DNA of 64,000 bases from Actinospineispora acaciae DSM 45401 (GCF_000620785.1 NZ_JIAI01000001.1:930001-994000); one strand, 5' to 3'. Shown: positions 17,938 to 27,256, counted from the first letter of the stretch. Numbers and translations are program-made. Notes: generated by a model not told the origin, from the sequence alone.

Positions 17938-19434
17938 ATGTCGAACCCGCTCCCCCGGCACTACGGACTGTTCATCGACAACGAGTTCGTCGAGCCGGCC
18001 GGGGACGACCTGCTGGACGTCGACAACCCGGCGACCGGCGAGGTGTGGGCGCGGGTGCCGGACGCCTCGGCCGAGGACGTGGATCGGGCGGTGCGCAGCG
18101 CGCGGCGGGCGTTCAGCGAGGGCGACTGGCCCGGGTACCGCGCGGCGGACCGGGCGAAGCTGCTCATCCGCATCGGCGAGGCCGTCGCCGAGCACGCCGA
18201 GGAGCTGGCCGACCTGCAGGTGCGGGAGAACGGCAAGCTGCACCGCGAGATGTACGGCCAGGCCAAGCTGATGCCGGAGTACTTCAACTACTACGCCGGC
18301 CTGGCCCAGCAGCCCCTCGGGCACACCAACCCGCTGCACCTGTCCGACATGATCAACTACACCGTGCGGGAGCCGCTCGGGGTGGTCGCCGCGATCACGC
18401 CGTGGAACTCGCCGCTGCTGCTGCTGGCTTGGAAGCTCGGGCCGGCGCTGGCGGCCGGGTGCACGGTGGTGGCCAAGCCGTCCGAGGTCACGCCGGTGTC
18501 CACGCTGCGGTTCGCCGAGATCGCCGCCGGGTGCGGGCTGCCGCCGGGGGTGCTCAACGTGGTCACCGGCCTCGGCCAGCCCAGCGGCGCCGCGCTGACC
18601 GGCCACCCCGACGTGGACAAGATCGCGTTCACCGGCTCGACGGCCACCGGGCAGGCCATCGCCTCGGTCGCCGGCCGCACGCTCAAGCGCGTCTCGCTGG
18701 AGCTGGGTGGCAAGTCGCCGAACATCGTGTTCGAGGACGCGGACCTGGACAGCGCGGTGAACGGCCTGGTCGCGGGCATCTTCGGGGCCAGCGGGCAGAC
18801 CTGCATGGCCGGCTCGCGCATCCTCGTGCAGGACGGCGTCTACGACCGGGTGGTGGACGAGCTGGCGCGGCGTGCCGAGGCCATCGTGGTCGGCGACCCG
18901 ACCGACGCGGCCAGCCAGATGGGCACCATCGCCAGCCGCGCGCAGCTGGAGAAGGTGCTGCACTACATCCAGGTGGCCAAGGACGACGGCGCGCGGCTGG
19001 CCGCCGGCGGCGAACCGGCCACCGTGCCCGGCCTGCCGAACGGGCTGTTCGTCCGGCCCACGGTGTTCGCCGACGTCACGAACGACATGAAGATCGCGCG
19101 CGAGGAGGTGTTCGGGCCGATCGCGTCGGTGCTGCGGTTCGACAGCGAGGACGACGCGGTGCGCATCGCGAACGACACCGAGTTCGGGCTGGCCGCCGGG
19201 GTGTGGACGCAGAACGTGCAGCGCGCGCACCGGGTGTCCGGACGGCTGCGCGCCGGCACGGTGTGGATCAACAACTATCGCAAGTCCGGCTACTCCACGC
19301 CGTTCGGTGGCTACAAGCAGAGCGGCATCGGACGGGAGAACGGCCCCGACGCGCTGCGCGAGTACACCGAGGAGAAGAGCGTCTGGGTGGACACCGGCCA
19401 GGGCGTCAAGGACCCGTTCAACCCGAGGGCCTGA
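17938..19434 (+). CDS. Aldehyde dehydrogenase (NAD(P)+)
   Basis: 498 residues, the standard ALDH length. The general base Glu is in SLELGGKSPNIVF (about 255) and the catalytic Cys in SGQTCMAGSR (about 289); FTGSTATGQ precedes, and the cofactor segment PWNSPLLLLAWKLGPAL is present. It oxidises an aldehyde to an acid. It is the first gene of the operon under the divergent GntR and is followed after 6 bases by the flavoprotein gene. The substrate is probably a semialdehyde of a polycarboxylic acid if the flavoprotein assignment is right, which is inference. Confidence 0.92.
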   Translation: MSNPLPRHYGLFIDNEFVEPAGDDLLDVDNPATGEVWARVPDASAEDVDRAVRSARRAFSEGDWPGYRAADRAKLLIRIGEAVAEHAEELADLQVRENGKLHREMYGQAKLMPEYFNYYAGLAQQPLGHTNPLHLSDMINYTVREPLGVVAAITPWNSPLLLLAWKLGPALAAGCTVVAKPSEVTPVSTLRFAEIAAGCGLPPGVLNVVTGLGQPSGAALTGHPDVDKIAFTGSTATGQAIASVAGRTLKRVSLELGGKSPNIVFEDADLDSAVNGLVAGIFGASGQTCMAGSRILVQDGVYDRVVDELARRAEAIVVGDPTDAASQMGTIASRAQLEKVLHYIQVAKDDGARLAAGGEPATVPGLPNGLFVRPTVFADVTNDMKIAREEVFGPIASVLRFDSEDDAVRIANDTEFGLAAGVWTQNVQRAHRVSGRLRAGTVWINNYRKSGYSTPFGGYKQSGIGRENGPDALREYTEEKSVWVDTGQGVKDPFNPRA

Positions 19435-19440
19435 GCCGAC

Positions 19441-20829
19441 ATGTCCACCGACGTGACAGACGTGCTCGTCATCGGCTCCGGGATCGCCGGGCTGTCCGCC
19501 GCCGTGGCCGCCGCCGAGGAGCTGGGCGGCGCCGGCTCGGTGGTCGTGCTGGACCGCGCGCCCCGGGCCGAGGCCGGCGGCAACACCCGCTGGACGGCCG
19601 CCTACTTCCGGCTCGACGACGTCTACGAGCCGGGGCCGAACTTCGTCGACGACGTGATCGGCTTCTCCGACGGCCGCACGCCGCGTTGGTACGTGGACGC
19701 GCTGCTGGAGCGGCTGCCGGAGACCATGGAGTGGATCCAGGGCCACGGCGCCCGGTTCCGCCGGATGCCCACGTACTTCATCAACAGCACCCGCCCCCGG
19801 CTGCAGCCGGTCGGTGGCGGCGAGGGCCTGCTGTCCGCGCTGCGGCCGGCCGCCGAGCGACTGGGCGTCACCTTCCGCTACGAGACCACCGCGCACCGGC
19901 TGGTCACCGGCGACGGGGCGGTCACCGGGGTCGAGGTCACCGGCCCGGACGGCGGCCGTGCCACGCTGCCGGCGCGGACGGTGGTGATCGCCTCCGGTGG
20001 TTTCGAAGGCGACACCGCGTACCTGGGTGAGCAGTTGGGCGCGGACGCCGGCACGCTGCTGCCGATCGCGCCGAGCGTGCGGCTCAACCGCGGCGAGGGC
20101 ATCCGGATGGCGCTCGCCGCCGGGGCCGCCCGCGCCGGGCAGTGGGACACCTTCCACGCCGAGCCGGTGGACCCGCGCAGCAAGGACGCCGAGGCGCTGG
20201 TCATGGTGTTCCCGTACGGGATTCTGGTGGACCGGGGCGGCGAGCGGTTCATCGACGAGGCCCGGGGCACCGTCGACGAGACCTACGAGAGCACGGCCCG
20301 GGCCATCTGGTCGCGCGACGGCGGCACCGCCTGGTTCATCACCGACCAGTCGCTGCGCCGGGTGGACGACCACGAGCGCGGCCTGCTGACCGGCGTGCCG
20401 CCGGTACGGGCGGACACCGTCTCCGAACTGGCCACCGCACTCGACCTGCCGCCCGAGGTGCTGGCCGACACGATCGACCGGTTCAACGCCGCCACGCCGA
20501 CCGTCGGGTCGTTCGACTGGCGCCGCCCGGACGGGCTGGCCACCGTCGGCCTGGAGCCGGCCAAGAGCAACTGGGCGTTGCCGCTGGTCTCGCCGCCGTT
20601 CCTGGCCTACCCGGTGGCCTGCTCGATCGTGTTCACCTTCGGCGGGCTGGCCACGGACGTGCGCGCCCGGGTGGTCCGCGAGGACGGCGGCGCGATCGAC
20701 GGCCTGTACGCCGCCGGCGAGTGCACCGGCCTCTACCACGGCAAGTACCCGGGCGGGACGTCCGTGCTGCGCGGCATGGTGTACGGCCGGGTCGCCGGCA
20801 CCGACGCCGCCCGGAGCTCCCATGCCTGA
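19441..20829 (+). CDS. FAD-dependent oxidoreductase, tricarballylate dehydrogenase/fumarate reductase-like
   Basis: 462 residues. The dinucleotide-binding motif is VLVIGSGIAGLSAAV and the family signature GGNTRWTAAYFRL follows, as in TcuA-like tricarballylate dehydrogenases and other FAD-binding-2 proteins; the C-terminal FAD region is GLYAAGECTGLYHGKYPGG. It should dehydrogenate a carboxylic acid, removing two hydrogens across a C-C bond. It lies 6 bases after the aldehyde dehydrogenase. Directly downstream are the ruins of an MHS-type permease, the class that imports tricarballylate in tcu loci; no TcuB-like electron carrier is present. Confidence 0.8.
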   Translation: MSTDVTDVLVIGSGIAGLSAAVAAAEELGGAGSVVVLDRAPRAEAGGNTRWTAAYFRLDDVYEPGPNFVDDVIGFSDGRTPRWYVDALLERLPETMEWIQGHGARFRRMPTYFINSTRPRLQPVGGGEGLLSALRPAAERLGVTFRYETTAHRLVTGDGAVTGVEVTGPDGGRATLPARTVVIASGGFEGDTAYLGEQLGADAGTLLPIAPSVRLNRGEGIRMALAAGAARAGQWDTFHAEPVDPRSKDAEALVMVFPYGILVDRGGERFIDEARGTVDETYESTARAIWSRDGGTAWFITDQSLRRVDDHERGLLTGVPPVRADTVSELATALDLPPEVLADTIDRFNAATPTVGSFDWRRPDGLATVGLEPAKSNWALPLVSPPFLAYPVACSIVFTFGGLATDVRARVVREDGGAIDGLYAAGECTGLYHGKYPGGTSVLRGMVYGRVAGTDAARSSHA

Positions 20830-20849
20830 GGTGGCGCTCTGCCGCCGGG

Positions 20850-21365
20850 ACGAGGCGCCGCATCTTACACCTACATCGCCGAGATCGCCGCTCGCGCTCG
20901 GCGAGGGCTGTGGTCCACCAGCCTCTACGTCTCGGTGACCGCCGAATCGTGCTCGCCTCGTTGATCGGCGCCGGAGCCTCCAGCCTGCTCGGCGAGCAGA
21001 CGCCGCGGGACCGGGGCTGGCGGATCCCGTTCCTGGTCGGTGGGCTGCTCGGGTTCGTCGGGCTCTACCTGCGCCGGGGCCTCGCGGAGACCGGTCCGTT
21101 CACCTCCGGGCGGGCCGAGGCGGTCCCTCGCTCGCCGCGCGCATTGTTGCCCGGCCTGGCCGGCAACAACACCGCGCTCGCCCGCATCGTGGGGCTGAGC
21201 CCGGGCGTCACCGTCGTCTACTACGTATGGGCCGTGGGCGTGTCCGCTTTCGCGATCAGCGCCAAGGGCGCGCCCCGGCGACCGTGGTGCTCTGGGCCGG
21301 GCGTGCTCGCCATCGCGATGTTCATGATCACGCTCCCGCCATTGGGAGCGCTCTCCGATACTTGA
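20850..21365 (+). pseudogene. Decayed MHS-type MFS permease
   Basis: No single frame is intact. From about 20854 one frame reads SYTYIAEIAARARRGLW and SLYVSVTA, typical of MHS permease loop 4-5; near 20945 the reading shifts and another frame continues LASLIGAGASSLLGEQTPRD, RGWRIPFLVGGLLGFVGLYL and RRGLAETGPF. Around 21260-21310 further shifts occur, because APATVVLWAG, the expected helix text, is in a different frame. The reading ends at GALSDT plus stop, before the last helices. The N-terminal third is missing. It is the remnant of a transporter that once followed the aldehyde dehydrogenase/flavoprotein operon. Confidence 0.8.
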
Positions 21366-21522
21366 CGAAATCAACCGGCATATTCTCGGCGGCACCACGT
21401 GGACCGCATCCTCGACGAGGCCCCATCGCAGGCTACGTGCGACGCATCCGTGACCTGTTCGGACTGTCCATCGACGGCGCCTCGCTATGCTGGCCGAGCA
21501 TCAAGCTTACGGGAGGCGTGTG
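21366..21522. other. Non-coding gap at edge of lower-GC island
   Basis: 157 bases between the permease remnant and the DUF6236-like gene. One frame reads GYVRRIRDLFGLS near 21430-21470, which looks like a gene remnant, but I cannot assign it. GGGAGG at 21511-21516 is the ribosome-binding site of the next gene. I see no att site, integrase or inverted repeat here. Confidence 0.35.
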
Positions 21523-22731
21523 ATGGATCCGATCGCCTTGTACTATCCATATATTCATGTTCAGGATGACACGTGGCTGAAGTATGCCTCGTTGTACTGG
21601 CCGAAGATGGGGAGGCTGCGACCGGCCGACTACCTTACAGTCGATTCCCGGACCGCGCGCGTCCTGCATGACGAGGCCCGCTGGCTGATTGACGTTCCGC
21701 CACCAAGTTGGGCCGCTCGCGAGGTTGGTGCCCCGTTCTCAGACTTGATTCGCAGGCACCGTCGAGAGCTGAAAGAGCGCTATGGAGTCGGTCAGGCCGA
21801 TGACTGGGAGCGAATGTTTCATCTTGACAGGCTCTCCAGAAAAGAGCTCAGGTCCAAGTTCGGATTCACGTGGGTGGAAGCACGAAGAGCCTCGACAGAT
21901 ATTCACATAGAAAAGCTCTGGCCTCAGTTCGTGGGAGTGGCGCTCGACGCTGGCCTGGCGACCATCTCTCGCGACAGCATGTGGGTCACTATGCACCCAA
22001 AGTTGGCGTCGGTTTACATGTGCGCATTGACTGAGTGCATTGCTACTCAAGACTTCCTGCATCCACTGACTGATCAACTGCTGCCACATGCGGCGCTGTC
22101 TGGGTGGACTTTGGATCGCATTGCTCAGGTTCTCATAGATTTGCCGACCTACGAGTTCGATCGATCGAGTCCCGAACGGAATCTATCGGACGCATTCGTG
22201 TTCATGGCGTTCGAGACTGTGGCGCCAGCCAATCTCGATAAGGTGCCGATCGAGAAGATCATCGAATTTCGCTCTCGGTTCGGTGTTGAGCTGGACACCT
22301 ACCGCAAGTATGTGGGTGAGCAGGCTCAAAAACTTGCCAGGCTTGAGAATGTTCGCGATTTCGGCGTCTTTGAAGAATACTTGCGAAGCGAAGTCCAGCA
22401 TTCTGTTAATGCCCAGCTGGCAGGGCTGCGGGAGCGGATGCGAAGTGTTGGACTGGAAGCGGCACGGGCTGTAATGGACGTCAAGTCGGTGGGCATGCCA
22501 TCGCTTGTGGACATGGTCGCCGAACTCACGGGAATGCCTCGCATAATCAGAGGGCCTGCCGTGTTGGCCGCATGCATAGTCAGCGCACCGAGCCGATGGC
22601 GTCGAAACCGGCGGCAGGACATCCGTGAGTCGCCAGTAGGCTACCTGTTTCGAATCCAGAACGAACTCAATCCAACCACGCTCATCGACCGACTTCGCCA
22701 GGCCTGGCCGAACTTGCGGAGACAACGCTAG
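21523..22731 (+). CDS. DUF6236-like protein in lower-GC island
   Basis: 402 residues from ATG 21523, with GGGAGG six bases before the preceding GTG; an upstream ATG at 21487 is less likely. The N-terminus IALYYPYIHVQDDTWLKYASLYWPKMGRL resembles the start of DUF6236 proteins, a bacterial family without known function. The rest is helical (LRERMRSVGLEAARAVMD) without membrane segments or recognisable catalytic motif. Base use differs sharply from its neighbours: two 60-base lines I counted are 26/60 and 33/60 G+C, and AT-ending codons are frequent, so it was probably acquired by transfer. It is a single-gene island between a permease remnant and an exporter. Confidence 0.7.
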   Translation: MDPIALYYPYIHVQDDTWLKYASLYWPKMGRLRPADYLTVDSRTARVLHDEARWLIDVPPPSWAAREVGAPFSDLIRRHRRELKERYGVGQADDWERMFHLDRLSRKELRSKFGFTWVEARRASTDIHIEKLWPQFVGVALDAGLATISRDSMWVTMHPKLASVYMCALTECIATQDFLHPLTDQLLPHAALSGWTLDRIAQVLIDLPTYEFDRSSPERNLSDAFVFMAFETVAPANLDKVPIEKIIEFRSRFGVELDTYRKYVGEQAQKLARLENVRDFGVFEEYLRSEVQHSVNAQLAGLRERMRSVGLEAARAVMDVKSVGMPSLVDMVAELTGMPRIIRGPAVLAACIVSAPSRWRRNRRQDIRESPVGYLFRIQNELNPTTLIDRLRQAWPNLRRQR

Positions 22732-22735
22732 CCAC

Positions 22736-23980
22736 TCACGGGTCTTGACCTGCGCATTCGATACGGGCGTCGCGGGACCGGGACGCCGCGAGAGCGGCGG
22801 CGACGGCGAGGAAGCCGGCGGCGGCGGTCCACATCATCGTTCGAAACCCGAACGTGTCACCGAGGACACCGCCGACCGGGGCGCCGAGGACGATCATCGC
22901 ACGGTTGATCGAACGCCTGGTGGTGTTCACCCGACCCTGCATCGCATCGGGCGTTGCCACCTGCCAGTAGCCCATCTCGTTCGCGTTCTCCGCGCCCATG
23001 GACAGGCCCAGGAGCAGTTGCCCGGCCCCGAACAGCACGGCACCCGACCAGTCCGCTCCGGCCAGCGGCATCAGCGCCCAGGAGACGCCGGTGGCCGCGC
23101 GGCAGGCGATGATCACCCGGCCGGCGCCGAAGCGGGCACCCAGCCGGGTCGCGGCCAGGCTCCCGGCCAGCCCGCCGATGCCGGCGAAGGCCAGCGCCAC
23201 GCCGAACCCGAATGGCGACAACCCGAGGGTGCGCAGCGCGAACGGCGCCAGCACGGCACCGGCGGCCGCGAAACACAGGAACCAGCCGTGGGTGCTCAGC
23301 GCGAGCGGGCGCAGGTGCGGATGCCGGTACATCCAGCGCATGCCCTCGGCGGCTTCCCGCCCGACGTCCCGAAGCGTCGCCCGCCGCCCGGGCGGTTCGA
23401 CCACCGGGACGCGGAGCAGCAGCAGGCCGGACACGAGGTAGCTGGCCGCGTCGACGAGCACGGCCAGTGGCGCGCCCAGCAGCGAGACAAGCCCGCCGGC
23501 CAGCGCCGGCCCGGAGGTCTGGGCGACGGCATCGCTCTGGTCGAGCCGAGCGTTCGCCGCGGTCAGCAGGTGCCCGGGCACGACACGCGGCAGGAAGGAC
23601 TGCGACGCCCCGTCGCCGAACAGCGACATCAGCCCGAACACCGCCATGAACACCATGAGGGCGCCCATCGACAGCCGACCCACCAGCGCGAGCGCCGGCA
23701 CCGCGACCAACAGCACGGCCCGCCCGAGATCCATCCCGACCAGCAGCGGACGCCGCCGCGCCCGGTCGATCAGCACGCCCGCCACCAGCCCGAACAGCAG
23801 GTAGGGCAGCCACCGCGCCGAGCTGACCAGCCCGACCTCGGCGGCTCCCTCGTGCAGCGTCACCACGATCAGTACCTGGACGGCGAGCGTGGTGATGTAG
23901 GTGCCGAACCCCGAGACGGTCGCCGCGGCCCACACGCGCCCGAAACCGGGACACTCACGCAACCGCCCGGGTGAGCCCAC
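22736..23980 (-). CDS. MFS exporter (enterobactin exporter/MFS_3-like)
   Basis: 414 residues, 12 predicted helices. The N-terminus FGRVWAAATVSGFGTYITTLAV and the loop VLIDRARRRPLLVGMD are typical of the MFS_3 (EntS-like) group of exporters, in contrast to the importer-type MHS permeases elsewhere in the window. It probably exports a drug or siderophore-like compound. It is convergent with the DUF6236-like gene (4-base gap) and stands alone, with no adjacent regulator. Confidence 0.85.
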   Translation of the reverse strand: MGSPGRLRECPGFGRVWAAATVSGFGTYITTLAVQVLIVVTLHEGAAEVGLVSSARWLPYLLFGLVAGVLIDRARRRPLLVGMDLGRAVLLVAVPALALVGRLSMGALMVFMAVFGLMSLFGDGASQSFLPRVVPGHLLTAANARLDQSDAVAQTSGPALAGGLVSLLGAPLAVLVDAASYLVSGLLLLRVPVVEPPGRRATLRDVGREAAEGMRWMYRHPHLRPLALSTHGWFLCFAAAGAVLAPFALRTLGLSPFGFGVALAFAGIGGLAGSLAATRLGARFGAGRVIIACRAATGVSWALMPLAGADWSGAVLFGAGQLLLGLSMGAENANEMGYWQVATPDAMQGRVNTTRRSINRAMIVLGAPVGGVLGDTFGFRTMMWTAAAGFLAVAAALAASRSRDARIECAGQDP

Positions 23981-24017
23981 CCCGAAGTTCTACCAACCGG
24001 TGACGGTGCCTACGCGG

Positions 24018-24599
24018 CTATTCGTACTCCTGGCCGCAGATGAGGAAGTCTGTCATGTCTGGCCAGGTCAGGAGCGGTAGGGGGCCGATGGTATCTGGCT
24101 CTGGATAGATGTGGAAAGTGGGCACTGAGACCGGCTTGCGGATGCCGTCGTTGATGTCCCAGCCGCCCAGGGTGCCGGCCATGGCGCATTCCAGGTAGCC
24201 CGGCACGGAGTGGTTGTACCAAATGGGTCCGTTTGCGCGAGTGCCGGCGTCGGGGCGGCGCGGTGCCTCCACGCCGAGCTCCAGATAGTCCTGCTTGGGT
24301 CCTTCGGCGAAGTCGCGGAGATCGGCAATCTGGGACAAGATCGTCCGTTCCCAGGCGTCGAACCCGCTTTCGCTGCCGGACAGCCCCAGCTCGGCGGTGC
24401 GCCACGAGTCGTCGAACGCCGGAACCGGCGCGCTGACCGCCCGGGTCAGCAGCATGGCGAACCGCTCGGGTGGCAATGAGTCACGGTCCCGTTCGGCTCG
24501 ACCGAGGACCCACAGCGCAAGCAGATACTCCTCCAGCGTCCGAGAGGTGCCATCGGCGGCCCGCAGCACGGCGTGGTAGACCTCGCGGTTGGTGAGCAT
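24018..24599 (-). CDS. Conserved hypothetical protein
   Basis: 193 residues, no signal peptide or membrane segment. It has readable blocks: NREVYHAVLRAADGTSRTLEEYL at the start, ILSQIADLRDF in the middle, WYNHSVPGYLECAMAGTLGGWD and a C-terminal WPDMTDFLICGQEYE. These look like a conserved family of uncharacterised proteins from high-GC bacteria, but I cannot name a domain. It stands alone between an exporter and the aldolase operon; the following 100 bases (24600-24699) hold nothing I can identify. Confidence 0.6.
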   Translation of the reverse strand: MLTNREVYHAVLRAADGTSRTLEEYLLALWVLGRAERDRDSLPPERFAMLLTRAVSAPVPAFDDSWRTAELGLSGSESGFDAWERTILSQIADLRDFAEGPKQDYLELGVEAPRRPDAGTRANGPIWYNHSVPGYLECAMAGTLGGWDINDGIRKPVSVPTFHIYPEPDTIGPLPLLTWPDMTDFLICGQEYE

Positions 24600-24699
24600 G
24601 GCACCTAACCTCGATCGTCGCGTATCTACCTGGGCTGTCGCACACCCCGCACCGTGCGCGATGCCCCAACAACCTACGCGACGGCCAACGGTCGAGCGG

Positions 24700-25461
24700 T
24701 CACCGTGCGCAGGAGCGGACCAGGTCGATCGCGGCGGACGCGAGCATCGACGTGTCGTTGCTGAGCATGACGAAACCGCAGCCGGCGGCGACCGCGTCGG
24801 CGGCCCGTTCGGGCACAGCGCCGAAGGCGAGCCCGCACGGTTTGCCGGCTTTGCGGGCGGACTCGATCGCGTGCGCGACCAGCTCCTCGACGGCCGGGTC
24901 GGTGGGGGTCAGGCCCATCGACATGGACAGGTCGGCGGTTCCGACGAACACCGCGTCCACGTCCTCCAGAGCCACGATCGCCTCGACGTTGCGTACCGCC
25001 CGCTCGCTTTCCAGCTGCGGGATGCACAGGGCCCGGTTGCCCTGTTCGACGTACTCGGAGCCGGGCAGGGTGCCCCAGCGCCCGGCCCGGCTGGTGCCGC
25101 CCGCTCCCCGCTCGCCCCGGGGCGGGAACCGGCAGGCCCTGGCCACCAGGCGGGCCTGATCCTCGGTGTCCACGTGCGGGACCAGCACGCCGTGCGCACC
25201 GGCGTCGAGGATCTTCTGGATCGTCGACGGGGTGTGGTCGGGCACCCGGACCAGCGGCGTGACGCCCAGCGCGGCACAGGTGCTGACCAGCCGGTACGCG
25301 GTCTCGAGGTTGAGCGGGGCGTGTTCGAGGTCGATGACCGCGAAGTCGAACCCCGCGTGGGCGATGATCTCCGCGGACTCGACGGCGGGCAGCTTCAGCC
25401 AGGTGCCGAGCGGGACGCCGGAGGGGCCGGCGCCGGCGCGGCCGAACAGCGGGGCGGTCAC
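24700..25461 (-). CDS. HpcH/HpaI family aldolase
   Basis: 253 residues. The catalytic His is in IDLEHAPLN, the Arg in LVRVPD, the metal-binding Glu in IPQLESERAV and Asp in FVGTADLSMSMG, all as in the class II HpaI (2-keto-3-deoxy acid) aldolase fold. It should cleave a 2-keto-4-hydroxy acid to pyruvate plus an aldehyde, or the reverse. Its start overlaps the cupin stop (ATGA). It is the last gene of the leftward IclR-linked operon (DUF6282-like, cupin, aldolase). The real substrate is unknown. Confidence 0.87.
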   Translation of the reverse strand: MTAPLFGRAGAGPSGVPLGTWLKLPAVESAEIIAHAGFDFAVIDLEHAPLNLETAYRLVSTCAALGVTPLVRVPDHTPSTIQKILDAGAHGVLVPHVDTEDQARLVARACRFPPRGERGAGGTSRAGRWGTLPGSEYVEQGNRALCIPQLESERAVRNVEAIVALEDVDAVFVGTADLSMSMGLTPTDPAVEELVAHAIESARKAGKPCGLAFGAVPERAADAVAAGCGFVMLSNDTSMLASAAIDLVRSCAR

Positions 25462-26360
25462 GGCGCCGGGTAGTCGTCGGCGTTAAGCACCCACCCTGGC
25501 TGCGCGGAGAAGTCCGCGCGCGGCGGGGAGAAGATGTCGATCAGGCGGTTCGTCCCGGCGCCGGTGGCCCGGGTGGTGTGCACGGTCGGCGGCGGGATCA
25601 CGGTGACCGACGGGCTGGCGACCTGAGTGTGCTCGTCGTCGCGCCACGCGGTCATGTCCGTCGACCAGGGCGTGCGGATGTGGTGGGAGAACTCGCCGCC
25701 GACGGCCAGCGAGAGCTGCTCGAAGTCGTCGTGGTGGTGCGGCGACATCTTCCTCGGGTCGCGCGGCCCGTCCCAGTCGGGCAAGAAGTTGACCATGAAC
25801 GCGCGGGTGCGGAAGATGCGGCCGAAGCGGCCGGGCTGGTCGGGGATGTCGGCCAGCGGGTAGACCCGGATCCGCTCCCCGCCCACCGGCGCGGGCCAGG
25901 CCTCCAACAGGGCGACGCGAGGGTGCGGCGCCGCGTAGGAGGCGGCGTTGCGGGCGCGAGCGGCCAGCGCGGTGTCCACCTGCACCAGCCGAACCAGGTC
26001 ACCGCCACCGGTGGGCACGATCTCGCTACGACCGGGCGGCACCACGACCAGGGCCTGGCCGGACACCGTGCGCGTCTCGCCCGCCGCCGCGATCCGTACC
26101 GAAGACGAGTCGTGCACCAGGAGCAGCACGTACTCGCTGGCCTGCTCGACAGGCTCGAAGGCGTCGTCGGGCACCGGGCTGGTGTGGGCGAGCGCGACGT
26201 TCTGGCCGCGCGCGATCCAGGTCCGCGAGCCGGCCGCGCTGACCTCGTCCGGCTCCAGCTCGGTGAAGTCGTAGTACTCCGGGGCGGCGATGCCGTCGGA
26301 CCCGGTCGCCGCCGGGGCGGACGCCGACAGGGCGGAGCGGGGGTCTGTGCTGTCGTACAC
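25458..26360 (-). CDS. Bicupin-like protein of unknown activity
   Basis: 300 residues with two cupin-like halves. The N-terminal half has GQALVVVPPGRSEIVP; the C-terminal half has MSPHHHDDFEQLSLAVGGEFSHH, a His/Glu-rich metal motif, and VIPPPTVHTTR with the final His. A metal-dependent isomerase or dioxygenase is plausible, but no known enzyme is recognised. It lies 14 bases after the DUF6282-like gene and overlaps the aldolase start by 4 bases, so it acts in the same pathway, perhaps shaping the keto-acid that the aldolase cleaves. Confidence 0.65.
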   Translation of the reverse strand: MYDSTDPRSALSASAPAATGSDGIAAPEYYDFTELEPDEVSAAGSRTWIARGQNVALAHTSPVPDDAFEPVEQASEYVLLLVHDSSSVRIAAAGETRTVSGQALVVVPPGRSEIVPTGGGDLVRLVQVDTALAARARNAASYAAPHPRVALLEAWPAPVGGERIRVYPLADIPDQPGRFGRIFRTRAFMVNFLPDWDGPRDPRKMSPHHHDDFEQLSLAVGGEFSHHIRTPWSTDMTAWRDDEHTQVASPSVTVIPPPTVHTTRATGAGTNRLIDIFSPPRADFSAQPGWVLNADDYPAP

Positions 26361-26374
26361 GGTTGCCTCCCGGT

Positions 26375-27256
26375 TCAGTCGAGGCCCAGCAGGAAGCTCG
26401 GGTTGTCGCGCACCATCATGCGCAGGTCCTTCTCGGGCAGGCCGAGGTCGAGCAGCGCCGACCCGACGCCCAGGAACGCGTCCACCGGCTTAGGCGTGTT
26501 GTGCTGGCCCAGGTCGGAGGCGATCACGGTGTGCTCGGGGCCGATCTGCTCGATCCAGTTCATCAGCTGCTTGGGGTCCCAGCCGAAGATCCCGTCCGGG
26601 TCGTACATGCCCAGCTCGTGCTCCACGTACGCGCCCAGCGCGACCAGCTCGCGGCACTTGGCCGGGTCCGCGTCGATCACGAAGTCCGGGTGGTTGATCG
26701 CCATCCGGCGGATGCCCTTCTCCCGGGCCGCCTCGAAGAGCTGCTGGATGTACTCCGGGTACATGTGCCCGCCGGAGAGCACCGCGCCGGTCTCCAGGAT
26801 CACGTCCAGGATCTCGTGCACCTCGGGCTTGAGCTCGCCGCGCTCGTCGCGGATGTCGACCCGCTCCATGGTCAGCTTGACGGTGGCGGTCGGGAAGCCG
26901 GCGCCCTCGGGGTGGCACTCGATGTGGCGGCCGGAGGAGATGGTCGGGAACCAGACCACCTTGCCGCCCATCCGCAGCGACATCCGCACCGCGTGCGGGT
27001 TCAGCCCGCCGACCATGCTGTTCAGCGCGATCCCGCCGAACACCTGGGTGTCCAGCTCGGCCAGCCGCCCGCGCATCGCGAGCAGGTCCATGACCGTGTT
27101 GTGGTGGTGCGACTTGGCCACCATGGCGCGCATCTGAAGCCGCTCCTGGCCGTCCCTGGCGGCCTCGACGTGGTCGAAGCGGCGCGGGAACGGGCTGGGC
27201 CCGGAGTGGCAGTGCATGTCCACCAGGCCGCTCAGCACCTTGGTGATCGCGCTCAT
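26375..27256 (-). CDS. DUF6282-like metal-dependent hydrolase (amidohydrolase-like)
   Basis: 293 residues. It starts LVDMHCHSGPSPFPRRFD, the HxH metal motif of the PHP/amidohydrolase-like TIM barrel, and later has VAKSHHHNT, SGGHMYPEYIQ, MAINHPDFVIDAD and VIASDLGQ, giving the additional His/Asp ligands. The pattern matches DUF6282, which is uncharacterised. It probably hydrolyses or decarboxylates a small ring or carboxylate. It is the first gene of the leftward operon, divergent from IclR across a 172-base regulatory region. Confidence 0.72.
   Translation of the reverse strand: MSAITKVLSGLVDMHCHSGPSPFPRRFDHVEAARDGQERLQMRAMVAKSHHHNTVMDLLAMRGRLAELDTQVFGGIALNSMVGGLNPHAVRMSLRMGGKVVWFPTISSGRHIECHPEGAGFPTATVKLTMERVDIRDERGELKPEVHEILDVILETGAVLSGGHMYPEYIQQLFEAAREKGIRRMAINHPDFVIDADPAKCRELVALGAYVEHELGMYDPDGIFGWDPKQLMNWIEQIGPEHTVIASDLGQHNTPKPVDAFLGVGSALLDLGLPEKDLRMMVRDNPSFLLGLD

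Noticed and set aside
17872-20823. A 983-codon open frame on the minus strand
   Set aside because: It lies opposite the aldehyde dehydrogenase and flavoprotein genes and its translation is Arg/Pro/Gly/Val-rich low-information text, typical of antisense frames in very GC-rich DNA.
20850-22731. Prophage or integrative element
   Set aside because: Low GC and a pseudogene suggest insertion, but no integrase, transposase, tRNA or att repeat is visible.
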